The position numbers were made by a program, and so were the translations under genes. The notes below the pieces were generated by a model. That model searched no databases, was not told the DNA's origin, and saw only the letters and a list, made by a program, of their open reading frames with translations. A DNA stretch of 51,157 nucleotides, from positions 1 through 51,157 of the forward strand of contig NZ_JAJIWP010000009.1 of assembly GCF_020880975.1 (NCBI RefSeq), in the 5' to 3' direction. Positions 15,508 through 25,900 of the stretch are shown here, one piece after another; position 1 is the first letter of the stretch, and each line of letters opens with the position of its first letter. Origin of the DNA: Mucilaginibacter sp. UR6-1. Its GTDB lineage: Bacteria; Bacteroidota; Bacteroidia; Sphingobacteriales; Sphingobacteriaceae.

Positions 15508-18306
15508 TTATTGATTTTTTTGGGTAAACAGCAACTCATTTTTCCGTGACAGAAATTTAGCTGCCATTAACCGGCTATTATTTGTATTAAGCTGATTAAG
15601 GTTACGCTTGTGATACAAAACATCAGGCGTTGGCTCACCATTCATTAACTGCTGTTGAATATACTGCTGCCAAAAAGAATTATCCTTTATGTCCAACTCA
15701 TTCGAGCGGGTTTCCTCAGCAACAAACTTTTGCAATTCATCCGCCGTTACGCCTGACCGCGCCAGGCCATCTACTTCCTGCTGCGTTGCTGTAATCAGTT
15801 CTTCCATACGTGCCGGATCACATTGAAAAGCGATGGTAAACGCGTAGAAGTTAACAGGTTCTTTTACAGGGCTTACCATTACAGAGGGTGTATAGATACC
15901 GCCCTCTTTTTCTCTTAGCCTGCCCAATAGCCGGGATTCAAGCGCGGCCCGAAGCAGATCGAGATAAAGCAGGTTTTGTGTATCATAAGCAAAGTTGCCG
16001 CTTATCACAAATTGTACAGAAGCTTTGTTATCCTTGCCGCCTGTCAGGTTCTTCCTTATTTTCCCTTCAGGTACCCTGATCCTGAGATCGGGAGCCGGCG
16101 CAGGAACTTTATTTACCGGTAAACTTCCGATATAAGTGGTCACCAGCTTTTTCAATGAATCAGTATTCAAATTTCCTACAAAAATAAAGTTAAAGCCAGC
16201 CGGATTTGAAAAACGCTCCTTAAATGCAGCATGCAGTTTTGCGGAATCTATTCGATCAAAATCGGCCAGGGCCGTAGGTTTGCGCCGCGGGTGATAGCCT
16301 GATAACACGTACGTGATCGTATCTGTCAGGTCGCGGTCAGGGTCAGCGCCCCGGTTTCTGAAAGCAGCCTTTGATTGCCCGATGATCTGCGAGAAGAGCC
16401 CGGTATCTAACCTGGGCCTTGTCATGTACAGATTGGTAAGGGCGAGTGCCGTAGAAAGATCCTTTTTAGAGCTGATGCCACGAAACCCTTCATAACGATC
16501 ATTGATGTATGGCCTTACCTGTAATGCTTTGCCGTTAAGTACCTGAGATAATTGGCTTCCGCTAAATCCATCAACCCCACTATTGACAATAAATGTGGTC
16601 GCGTTTTTTACCGAGTAGCTATCATCAAGGCTAAAAGCTGCTGAACCACCGCTGCGAAAAGCGGAGAATAAAACTTCATCGTTTTTAAAGTTGGTTGGTT
16701 TAACGTAAACAACAGCACCATTTGATAAAGTCCATCGTGATACGCCTGCACTGTCAGGGCCGGTTTCAGAAACAATCTTTCCGGGAGATGGTGTTTGGGC
16801 GATCAGGGTTGCAGCAACAGCCGATGATTCATACGGTTTAAGGCTCGCGACCGCAGCTTCGTTTTCCCAGGCCTGCAGTTCCTTCCGGTCTGGCAGATTC
16901 TTCAGACCCGACTCAGGGCCTATTACCAAAGTGGTACAGTCTTTAGCCGCAAACAACGTACGGAGCTTTTCATTGATCTCATTAATGGTAATGGATTTAA
17001 CGGCACCTTTGGTTAGCAACTGTTGCTGGGCAACATCCGGATAACTATCACCTCTCACAAAATGATCCAGATAATCGTCTGCAAACTCCGATGAATTAAT
17101 CTTGTCCTGCTCCGCCAATCTGTTATCAGTAGCCAGCAACACCTGGCTTTTTATCCGGTCAAGCTCGGTATTGGTAAAGCCAAACCGGCGAATACGCTCA
17201 GCTTCCAGTAAAAATGCCTTTACGCCCGAAGCTATGCGTTCAGGATTGAGCATCAATTGCAATTCAAGCGCATTCATGTTGGCCACCACAGCACGCATAC
17301 CACCTGCCCCGCTGATGTAGGCCGGTTTTTCACGATCAGCGATCTCCCGGAAACGTGCGGACAGCAGCCTGCTTATCATACTTTGCACAAGCCGGTCTTT
17401 AAACTGCGTTTCTGTTGTAACAGGCTGACTAAGGAATTTATAATACCATTCAATTGTATAACGCCCGTACTCAGGATCGCCAAGCTTCACAAAGGTTGAT
17501 GAGTCCTGCAATTTAACCTTATACTCAGGCCTTGCAACATATGCAGCAGGGCGGCGCAGATCGGCAAATAACAACTTAATTTCACGCTCAACCTTCTTCG
17601 GGTCAATATCGCCCGAAATAATGATGGCTTGCAGGTCGGGCCGATACCATCGTTTATAAAAATTACGCACAATGGTAACATCAGCATTCCTGATAACACT
17701 TTCTGTGCCGATGGGCATACGGTCTGCGTAACGGGAATAGCTGAACAATTGCCTGCGATACCTTTCCTGTAGCCTTTGATCAACCGTGTTTCTCATCCTT
17801 TTTTCTTCAAGGATCACGCCGCGTTCGCTGTTAAAATCCTGTTCGCTCAAAGTCGCGCCGTTTGCCCAATCGTGCATAATCAGCAAACCATTCTTCCACA
17901 ATTGCTCATTATCGGTAGGCAGAGGTAGCTGGTAAACTGTTTCGTCAAAGGCAGTGTAAGCATTCAGATCGGCTCCAAAGCGTACTCCTGCACGTTCAAG
18001 ATAACTGATCAGATCATTCTTGGGGAAATGCTTTGTACCGTTAAAATTCATATGCTCCAAAAAATGGGCAATCCCCCTTTCGTTCTCCTTTTCTAAAATG
18101 GCACCCGCTTTGGTAACCAGGTATATAGTTGCACGCCCCGCAGGTTGTTGATTATGTTTGATGTAGTAGCGGAAACCATTAGGCAAGCTGCCCTTAATTA
18201 CGCCCGGGTCATTTTTAATCAACCTGTTTTGTGCCGGCAAGCATACCGGCGTTATCATAATTATACAACACGTTAATATGCTGATATATATTTTATACCT
18301 TTTCAT
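15508..18306 (-). CDS. M16 (pitrilysin-family) zinc peptidase, long two-module form
   Basis: The 932-residue protein has a signal peptide (residues 1-25, ending CLPAQ) and two M16 half-barrels. The first holds the inverted zinc motif HFLEH (His81, catalytic Glu84, His85) and the third ligand Glu161 in SERGVILEEK, exactly 76 residues after His85, so it is predicted active. The second module (from about 510) lacks HxxEH, as usual for the inactive half. M16 enzymes enclose and cut peptides of roughly 10-70 residues. It is the last gene of a SusCD/ABC operon, 2 bases after the GldF/G-like gene, so periplasmic breakdown or trimming of an imported or exported peptide is likely. Confidence 0.93.
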   Translation of the reverse strand: MKRYKIYISILTCCIIMITPVCLPAQNRLIKNDPGVIKGSLPNGFRYYIKHNQQPAGRATIYLVTKAGAILEKENERGIAHFLEHMNFNGTKHFPKNDLISYLERAGVRFGADLNAYTAFDETVYQLPLPTDNEQLWKNGLLIMHDWANGATLSEQDFNSERGVILEEKRMRNTVDQRLQERYRRQLFSYSRYADRMPIGTESVIRNADVTIVRNFYKRWYRPDLQAIIISGDIDPKKVEREIKLLFADLRRPAAYVARPEYKVKLQDSSTFVKLGDPEYGRYTIEWYYKFLSQPVTTETQFKDRLVQSMISRLLSARFREIADREKPAYISGAGGMRAVVANMNALELQLMLNPERIASGVKAFLLEAERIRRFGFTNTELDRIKSQVLLATDNRLAEQDKINSSEFADDYLDHFVRGDSYPDVAQQQLLTKGAVKSITINEINEKLRTLFAAKDCTTLVIGPESGLKNLPDRKELQAWENEAAVASLKPYESSAVAATLIAQTPSPGKIVSETGPDSAGVSRWTLSNGAVVYVKPTNFKNDEVLFSAFRSGGSAAFSLDDSYSVKNATTFIVNSGVDGFSGSQLSQVLNGKALQVRPYINDRYEGFRGISSKKDLSTALALTNLYMTRPRLDTGLFSQIIGQSKAAFRNRGADPDRDLTDTITYVLSGYHPRRKPTALADFDRIDSAKLHAAFKERFSNPAGFNFIFVGNLNTDSLKKLVTTYIGSLPVNKVPAPAPDLRIRVPEGKIRKNLTGGKDNKASVQFVISGNFAYDTQNLLYLDLLRAALESRLLGRLREKEGGIYTPSVMVSPVKEPVNFYAFTIAFQCDPARMEELITATQQEVDGLARSGVTADELQKFVAEETRSNELDIKDNSFWQQYIQQQLMNGEPTPDVLYHKRNLNQLNTNNSRLMAAKFLSRKNELLFTQKNQ

Positions 18307-18307
18307 G

Positions 18308-20596
18308 TTATCTTCTTTTTCTAAAAATAAGCAGGCCTGAAACAGCCAGTACGATCACTGCAGGCAACAGCCCTATCCAGCACCACCGAAGGATGGTTAG
18401 TTCTTTACTATCTGCCAGTATCAGGTTATCAGAGGTTTGGGGCCGCGAGGTATCTATCGGGAATTCCCCGTTACTGAACCAATTGAATGCCTCTGTAACA
18501 AAAGTAAAATTAACCGACCGCGGCGACTGGCGCATCACTTCGGCATTGCTCATGAAATCCGCATCACCGGCTACCAGTATACGTTGCTCACGATCATTTT
18601 TACGGCGTTTTAAGGCAAAGGCAACCGGGTATGACTTTTTCTGGTCATTCAGGCGTATATCCTTTATCTCAGTAGTTTTGTCCAATGCTACCTGGGCTAT
18701 CTGCCAGGTATTGGCAGCTTGTGTAACCAATACCGGTTGGGTAGTAAAAGGAGTATTAGGCAAAACCGACAATGCCGCTGCCGTTGGTGTTGTCACAAAC
18801 GGGCTGTCAAGCTTAGTAAAGTTGCTTTGCCCCAGCAGTGCTATCCAGTTTTTTAAAGCTACGCCGCTCATAACAAATGAGGGTTCAAAATTTTCGCTTT
18901 TTTGCACGAGTGAACCATCTTCAAGCTTTACATCAACCAGCTTCAGGATAGGGTTGGTTATACTTTGTGATCCGGGCTCCGCAGCGATCATGACATTCCC
19001 ACCGGCATCTATAAAAGAGCGTAAATTTGATAGCTCCTCATCATTATATGCCCCTACCGGATCTGCAATAACCAAAACATTTATCTTTTCCTTTAAAGCC
19101 GGATCGGTTAAAGAAACGGCCTGCACATCGAAACCCTGATTGATCAGCGCATACCGGAATGATACCTCGTTGGTAGAAACTTTATAATCGCGATCTCCCA
19201 ATCTTTCAATACTGCGTTCGCGGTGCCCCTGCACAAAACCTATCACCGGCGGTTTTACAACCAAGCGTTTCAACGCGGCAGTAATTTCTTTTTCAGAAGG
19301 CTGACGAAAAAGATCATCATATATTCTCAGGAAGGTTATCTTGTCCCTATATCTGATCGTTCTTACCGACCGGTACCTTTCCGGTTTCAGATCTATCAGC
19401 TTATTGATTTGCTCAGGCCGCAAAAACATATTGAAATCCAACTCATTGATCTTGGCAAGCTTGCGTGCGATCTGCTCGTGACTAAGACCTGGATTTTCTT
19501 TGTACAAACGCTCATTACCAGCATCCGCCCAATAATAAATATACTTTAGCCGCATATATGGCATAAACCTCGAATAAGGCTCAAACACCTTTTTATCCTG
19601 GTTTTGATACATCGGCAGCCCGAAATAACTATTCTCGTCAAGCAGATTCACATAGGTTGTAATTTCTACCGGCTCCGCAAACTTCGCTATTACAGCCTGG
19701 CTTGGCGGCGTTAGGGTACGCCTGTTATTTCCGGTCATATCCTTATAAACCGTAAACTGCGGCAACGAGCTGATGTAACCCAACAGCAGCATTACTGAAA
19801 TTAAACAGGCATACTGTAAAATTTTAGTTCCGAGTGGTAATGTTCTGCGCTCAAACTGTAATTTAAGCAACGTTAGCCCAATAAATAAGGCAATTACAAT
19901 ACCAAAATACAGCACATCATTTGATCCGATCAACCCATTTATCGCTTCCTCAGTACGCCCTGATATGGAGAGAAAGTAAGTGATATCTCGTACAAAATCC
20001 ACATCCTGCCAAAGGCCTCCTATAAAGTTTAATATAGCCAGCACAACCAGTGTGCTTATAGCCGCCACAACCTGGTACGAGGTTAAGCTTGACATAAAGA
20101 GCCCTATGGCCGAATAAGCGCAAACCAGCAGATATAAGCCGATGATTCCGGATATAATAAAAGTGAGATCAGTACTTTTTATTGTGAACAGAGATATCAT
20201 CCCCAAGCCGAACAATACACCCATCAGCAAAAGGCTGTAAACTGCCATAGCCAGGTATTTGCCCAACACAATGTCCATAACACGGATGGGAGAAGAGTAA
20301 AGTAATTTGATGGAACCGCTGTGCGTTTCACGGCTGATAAGCCCCATCGTTAACAACGGTATATACAGGTAGAGATAATCCTTCATATTAGGATACAGGC
20401 TTCTGAAACCTGCAAATATGCGTTCAGTGATCCCGTCTACCGACTGCCCCATTTGCTGTGCCTGCTCAAGCCGCTCGAGCATTGACATATACTGCCAGCC
20501 GGACTGAACAATAAATACGATCAGTACGATCCATGCTACGGGTGAAAGAAAAAGCTGACTTAACTCGATCCTGGCGATTCTTAAAATATTTTTCAT
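18308..20596 (-). CDS. GldF/GldG-like fusion: ABC-2 permease plus GldG-type auxiliary domain
   Basis: Residues 1-245 hold six membrane helices of an ABC-2 permease (SPVAWIVLIVFIVQSGWQY, MGLISRETHSGSIKLLYSSPI). Around residues 270-290 another helix leads to a large extracytoplasmic domain (about 290-730) of the GldG/ABC-transporter-auxiliary type, with VKPPVIGFVQGHRER and a Rossmann-like VLVIADPVGAYNDEEL. A last helix is followed by FRKRR. In Flavobacterium, GldF and GldG are separate proteins working with the GldA ATPase in gliding; this fused form is common where gliding is absent. It overlaps the ATPase gene by 4 bases (ATGA), indicating coupled translation. Confidence 0.88.
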   Translation of the reverse strand: MKNILRIARIELSQLFLSPVAWIVLIVFIVQSGWQYMSMLERLEQAQQMGQSVDGITERIFAGFRSLYPNMKDYLYLYIPLLTMGLISRETHSGSIKLLYSSPIRVMDIVLGKYLAMAVYSLLLMGVLFGLGMISLFTIKSTDLTFIISGIIGLYLLVCAYSAIGLFMSSLTSYQVVAAISTLVVLAILNFIGGLWQDVDFVRDITYFLSISGRTEEAINGLIGSNDVLYFGIVIALFIGLTLLKLQFERRTLPLGTKILQYACLISVMLLLGYISSLPQFTVYKDMTGNNRRTLTPPSQAVIAKFAEPVEITTYVNLLDENSYFGLPMYQNQDKKVFEPYSRFMPYMRLKYIYYWADAGNERLYKENPGLSHEQIARKLAKINELDFNMFLRPEQINKLIDLKPERYRSVRTIRYRDKITFLRIYDDLFRQPSEKEITAALKRLVVKPPVIGFVQGHRERSIERLGDRDYKVSTNEVSFRYALINQGFDVQAVSLTDPALKEKINVLVIADPVGAYNDEELSNLRSFIDAGGNVMIAAEPGSQSITNPILKLVDVKLEDGSLVQKSENFEPSFVMSGVALKNWIALLGQSNFTKLDSPFVTTPTAAALSVLPNTPFTTQPVLVTQAANTWQIAQVALDKTTEIKDIRLNDQKKSYPVAFALKRRKNDREQRILVAGDADFMSNAEVMRQSPRSVNFTFVTEAFNWFSNGEFPIDTSRPQTSDNLILADSKELTILRWCWIGLLPAVIVLAVSGLLIFRKRR

Positions 20597-21531
20597 GCGG
20601 TAGTACTTGTGTTTTTTTGAGATAGTTGTGCAAAAATTTGGTCGAGAGAGCTTTTTTCAAAGGCGATCTCCTGCATCCGCCAGTGCTCTGCTACGCTCAT
20701 GCTGATCAGCCGCTCGGTAAGTTCCTGCCCGTTTGTAAAGTGAATACGAAAGCGGTCATCGCTGATCACTTCTACACTGGTAACTCCCTCTACTTTTTCC
20801 AAAACCTCTATTGCCGGTGGGTGCTTTAAAGTAACAAGCAGGCTATCGGGCTCAATGTAATTATTGAAGGCCTGCATGCTATCCGCAAATACCATTCTTC
20901 CGTTTTCGATCATCTTAATATGGCTGCACGTGGCCTGAACTTCCGGAAGTATGTGTGAGGAAAAAATAACCGCCTTTTCTTCGCCTATTTCCTTTATCAA
21001 TTTACGTACTTCAATTATCTGGTTAGGGTCAAGGCCGTTGGTCGGTTCATCCAGCACCACCAATTTTGGTTCGTGGATGATGGCTTGCGCTATACCTACC
21101 CGTTGGCGGTAACCGCCTGATAAATTTGATATCAGGCGGTTTGCGAAATGGCTGACACCGCATTTACTCATTGCCTTTTGTACTGATGATGCTACCTGCC
21201 GGGGAGCGATCAACCTCAGATTAGCACAATGTGTAAGGTATTCCTTTACGGTCAGATCAAGGTACAGCGGCGCATTTTGCGGAAGAAAGCCGATCAGTTT
21301 TTTAGCTGCTATCGGTTCGGTTTGCATGGAGTGCCCGCCAACCTCAACAATGCCTTCTGTTTGATTCAATACACCGCACATAATGTTCATGGTGGTGGAT
21401 TTTCCGGCTCCGTTTGAACCCAGTAAACCAAGAACACCATGTTGGCTGATCTCGAAATTGATGTCCTTAATAGCCCACGAGGAGCCATACCGGTGCGATA
21501 GCCCGGCAATTTTTACAATATTGTCTGTCAT
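20593..21531 (-). CDS. ABC transporter ATP-binding protein, GldA-like
   Basis: A 312-residue ATPase with Walker A GSNGAGKS near 38-45, Q-loop LPQNAPLY, signature LSGGYRQRVGIAQA, Walker B LVVLDEPTNGLD and H-loop SSHILPE. The C-terminal ~90 residues form the extra domain typical of ABC-2 export ATPases (NatA/GldA group), not of importers. It pairs with the overlapping permease/GldG fusion. The SusD gene ends 38 bases upstream, so an export or pulling ATPase is co-expressed with an outer-membrane import pair. Confidence 0.92.
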   Translation of the reverse strand: MTDNIVKIAGLSHRYGSSWAIKDINFEISQHGVLGLLGSNGAGKSTTMNIMCGVLNQTEGIVEVGGHSMQTEPIAAKKLIGFLPQNAPLYLDLTVKEYLTHCANLRLIAPRQVASSVQKAMSKCGVSHFANRLISNLSGGYRQRVGIAQAIIHEPKLVVLDEPTNGLDPNQIIEVRKLIKEIGEEKAVIFSSHILPEVQATCSHIKMIENGRMVFADSMQAFNNYIEPDSLLVTLKHPPAIEVLEKVEGVTSVEVISDDRFRIHFTNGQELTERLISMSVAEHWRMQEIAFEKSSLDQIFAQLSQKNTSTTA

Positions 21532-21568
21532 TAGATAAATGATTAAAATTTTAGATTTGCCTTACTGC

Positions 21569-22978
21569 TTAGCGATAACCCGGGTTTTGTATAAGGTTTG
21601 GATTAGCATCAATAGCCGTTTGCGGTATAGGGAAAAGCTGTGCTGTTTCAGTCCATGTTTGTGGCTTCAGCGCGCCGATCACCTGGTTAACATTGCCATT
21701 TCTTTTGAGTGTAAACCAGCGGTCGCCCCGCTCACAAAATAACTCCACCCGGCGTTCCTGCTCCACCGCGTTCAGTAAGTTAACGGTTACCGGAAGCGCG
21801 GCCAGTCCGGCACGTGTTCGTAACACGTTCAAATCGGCCACTGCCTGACCAGCGTTTGATAAGCGGGCGTTAGCTTCAGCACGTACCAGGTAAACCTCGG
21901 CCAGCCTGATAACCATTACCGATTCCGTTCTGCCTGATGCAGTAGCCGCATCACGGTCTACATTTTGGTATTTAAACGGCTGGTTGGTTGTTACCCCATT
22001 TAAGGTATAGGTCCGCACCCAGGCATCCCGGCGCCTGTCATTGTTTTCAAAGGCGTTAAGCAAGCCATCTCTGATCGCGAAATTCATGGCAGAAGTGAAG
22101 GCGCTGGGTATAAAAATCGACCCTTCACCTGTGTAACCGGTATCTCCCATAAAAGCAGATCCAAGCTGCAATATACTCTCTCTGGAATTTGCCAGAAATA
22201 CATCGCTTAATTGTGTACCCGGTAACAAACCATAAAGTGTAGTGTTGCTGATCACTTCGCTTGCATTACTTACCGCAAGCGCCCATTGACCTGTGGCCAG
22301 GTAAGCCTTTGCCAGTAAGGCAGCCGCGCCGCTCTTGTTTATCTGCATACGCTGAGCCGATCCGTTATTACTGACATAAGCATCGGCCAGTTCTTCTTTG
22401 GCCTCGGTCAGGTCAGTGATGATTTGTTGCCATACCTGGGCAGCCGGTGTTTTGGGCATGGTAGCCGTTTCCTGAACATTAGTGGTCAGGATCAGCGGCA
22501 CGTCACCGTATAATGATACAAGAGACATCAAGATGTAAGCGCGCATCGCTTTTGCCTCACCCAGCATCTGTTGGGCAACAGCGGGTGTTACCCCGTTTGC
22601 ACTGCTGAGCCCGGCGATAATGGCATTGAAACGATATAAACTGGTGTACGAATCTTCCCACGCATTACGGATCAGGCTGTTATTGATCGCATCGTAAGTA
22701 TTGTTTTGTAATTGAACATACCTTACAGACGGAGAGCTTGTTTTGAGCTCATCCGCAGCCAGCCCGGTAATAAGTGTTAAATCAGAGCCATAAGTTTGCG
22801 TTCCGCCAAGCTGGCTGTAAGCGCCGGAAAGCGCCGCTTTTGCATTATCGTCACTGCCAAATACCACCCCGGAAGGGCGCTCATTAGTAGGTGCATCAAT
22901 ATCAAGCACTTTTTGGCAAGAGGTTAACGAAAGCAGTGTAACTATAATTAATATTTTAATGTTATTTGTTGATTTCAT
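21569..22978 (-). CDS. SusD/RagB-family outer-membrane lipoprotein
   Basis: A 469-residue lipoprotein: signal peptide with lipobox LTSC (Cys20), then the SusD-like helical fold with TPR-type repeats. Characteristic segments are SLIRNAWEDSYTSLYRFNAII, LGEAKAMRAYILMSLVSLYGDVPLI and the C-terminal VYLVRAEANARL...LRTRAGL plus EQERRVELFCERGDRWFTLKRNG. It lies on the cell surface and forms the lid of the partner SusC pore, 12 bases upstream in the operon. SusD/RagB proteins bind glycans or peptides; the lack of glycosidases here and the M16 peptidase downstream favour a peptide ligand. Confidence 0.95.
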   Translation of the reverse strand: MKSTNNIKILIIVTLLSLTSCQKVLDIDAPTNERPSGVVFGSDDNAKAALSGAYSQLGGTQTYGSDLTLITGLAADELKTSSPSVRYVQLQNNTYDAINNSLIRNAWEDSYTSLYRFNAIIAGLSSANGVTPAVAQQMLGEAKAMRAYILMSLVSLYGDVPLILTTNVQETATMPKTPAAQVWQQIITDLTEAKEELADAYVSNNGSAQRMQINKSGAAALLAKAYLATGQWALAVSNASEVISNTTLYGLLPGTQLSDVFLANSRESILQLGSAFMGDTGYTGEGSIFIPSAFTSAMNFAIRDGLLNAFENNDRRRDAWVRTYTLNGVTTNQPFKYQNVDRDAATASGRTESVMVIRLAEVYLVRAEANARLSNAGQAVADLNVLRTRAGLAALPVTVNLLNAVEQERRVELFCERGDRWFTLKRNGNVNQVIGALKPQTWTETAQLFPIPQTAIDANPNLIQNPGYR

Positions 22979-22989
22979 AAATACCGGAA

Positions 22990-25900
22990 TTAAAAGGTAA
23001 ACTGAATAACACCTACTATGGTGCGTAACGGAGGCACGCTTACGCCCTGTGATTCGGGGTCAAACCCAACGTAATTGGTAATGGTAAAAAGGTTTTGTGC
23101 CTGCACTTGTAACCGCAGGTTTTGAAGTTTGGCACGCTTTACCCAATCGCTTTTAAAATCATAGGATAAGCTCACGTTTTTAAAGCGAATAAACGAAGCA
23201 TCCTGTAATATGGCATCAGAAGCGGTATAGTTGGAGTATGCGTCATAAGCATCATCAAACGTGCTGGTAACCTGTGGTTGTGATGGTTGCCCGGCGTTGA
23301 TATATCCCAACATTGGCCCTGCTGCAGAATTGTACATAAAACCCGGAGGGTAAAATGATTGAGAGAGGATTGAACTCCCCCGTTGCTTCACGAACTGCAC
23401 CAGGAAGTCGAGCGTTAAACCTTTGTAGCTGATAGTGTTCGAAACACCTCCATAATATTGGGGCCGTGAGGCACCTGCAAAGTAGCGGTCGCCGCGGCCT
23501 GTTTCAGCCAGGCCAAAGTTTATACTACCGTTTCCGTTAATATCCTCAAAATCAGGAAGCCCGGTTTGGCTATTAAATCCGGTGTAACGAAATACATAGA
23601 AACTGTTAAGCGGACGCCCGACAACATACCGGGAGTAATATGAAGTTCTTTCAATGTTAGCAAATGAAAGTAATTTGTTGCGGTTGATAGAAAGGTTGAA
23701 ACCGGTAGTCCACTGAAAGGCCTTTGTTTTAAAGTTTTGCGTTGACAGGGTAAACTCCCAGCCTTTGTTTTCAACACGTGCAGGCATATTAGCCTGGTAG
23801 CTGCTGAATCCGGCTTGTATTGACAGCGGGAAGGCAACCAATTGATTACCGGTTACATTACGGTAAAATGCCGCAGCAACTGAGATCCTGTCTTTCAGGA
23901 AACCCAGGTCAATGGCAGCCTCTAACTTACGTGTTTGTTCCCAGCGGTAGTTATTATTGGCTATACGTGTGGGTACAAGTCCGGGTACACCATTGTAGTT
24001 ATACGAGGTTGAGGCATAAGAGTCCAGGTATTGATAATCACCGATCTGGTCGCTGCCAAGTATACCATAGCTCCCCCTCAATTTACCAAAGCTCAGAAAA
24101 GAAAGGCCTTTGGTAAAGTTTTCTTCGCTGAATATCCAGGCGGCACCTACTGATCCGAAGTTACCGTAACGGTTATTGAGGCCAAATCTGGAAGATCCGT
24201 CACGTCTGAAATTCAGGTTGATAATATACTTCTTTTCCCAGTCGTAATTAATTCGGCCAAATAGTGATGCGTATTTATACTGGCTGGAACCGCTGCTTGT
24301 AGATACATTAGCCGCAGATGACAGATCCTCTAAAAAAGCATCAGATGCAAAATCACTGGCCAGTGTATAAAAGGGCTGTTTTGAATTTTGAAATTGCCAT
24401 GTAGCACCTACCAGCGCGTTTAACTGCCCCTTGCTGATATTAGTGCTATAGGTAAGTTGTGGTTCTATAATGTAATTGTTGGTCAGGTTATAGGCAAACA
24501 TACTTCTTGACGTATTCCATGGCACCCCCGGATCCATTGACGACATGGGTGTCAGCCGTTTCTGATCCATGTCCGAACGGCTATAACCCAGCGAGGTTTT
24601 GAACGTAATATTTTTAGGGAAATGATAGGTTAACGACATGTTGCTGATCAAATTACTTGCCTTGTTATCCTGTAATTCGTTCAACTGGCCCAATGGATTG
24701 GCCGGTATACCAAAACTCACGCCACTCCAGTACAACGAACCGTCCGGGTTGTATAGCGGATAGTTGGGCGGAAGATTGTAGGCGGCATTGGTTTGATCTA
24801 ATACTGAAACATTGTTCCTGTCTGTACTATAAATCGTTGAGAGGTTAAACTCAAATTTGTTATCATCACTTTTATGCCCCAGGTTAAAATTAGCTGCACT
24901 TCTTACAAACCCCTGATCTCCTATAAAAACGTTACCTTCACGGTGATGGGTGCCGCTGAATCTGAAATTGGTTGAAGCATTACCGCCGCTAAGTGCAAGT
25001 GTAGCATCAGTCATCTCCGCTTTATTGCCGATCAGCAGTTTTTGAAAATCCGTATATGCGTTCTGATCCCACTGCGTTAGGTCAAAAGCCTGATCATCTG
25101 CCGGATCTATTCCTGAATTTTGATAACCACGGCGCCTGATGGCCAAGTATTCCGGCGTGCTGAGGGTTTGAACAAAGTGGGTAACTTGTGATACGCCATG
25201 CTTTACCAGTCCGTCAACCTGTGTACGTCCGGCCTTGCCTTTTTTGGTGGTGATCAGCACCACACCATTCGCGCCTCTTGAACCATAGATCGCGGTCGCG
25301 TCTGCGTCTTTCAGTACTGTAATGGTTTCAATATCTGCCGGATTGATGCTGTTTAAAGGGCTGGTTGCGCCATTCGCCGCATCAAGCGGTGTTCCGGCCT
25401 GGGCATTGATCGCATCGGCAAGGTAGGGCACGCCGTCAACAATAAATAAGGGATTATTGCGGCCAGCGATAGAATTCGTTCCGCGTATGGTAAACGTCAT
25501 GGGGCTGCCGGGCAAACCGTTAGCCTGTTCTATATATACCCCTGCCACACGCCCCTGCAATGCCGCGGCAGGATTGGTTGCCGGTGTATTTGTAAGTTCT
25601 TTTGACGTAATTTCAACTTGTGAACCCGTACTGGTCCTTCTTGTAGAAGTACCATATCCAATAATCGTTACTTCGTCAAGCTTTCCCGGATCGGGTTCCA
25701 TAGCAACTTTTAAATCCTGGTTCTGCAAGGCAGGGAGCTCTGCTTTTTTATAGCCTATATAGGTAAATATCAATGTTTGGCTACCACCGGGTATACCGAT
25801 AGCAAATTGGCCCTTCGCGTCTGATTGCGCCGTATTGGTAGCGTTGCTCAGGCGTATTGAAACGCCTGGTAATGGTGATCCTGTTTCGTCAACAACTACC

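Noticed and set aside
18393..19139. 248-codon plus-strand frame
   Set aside because: Antisense shadow of the GldF/G-like gene, whose domain structure is clear; Ser/Phe-rich composition typical of shadows.
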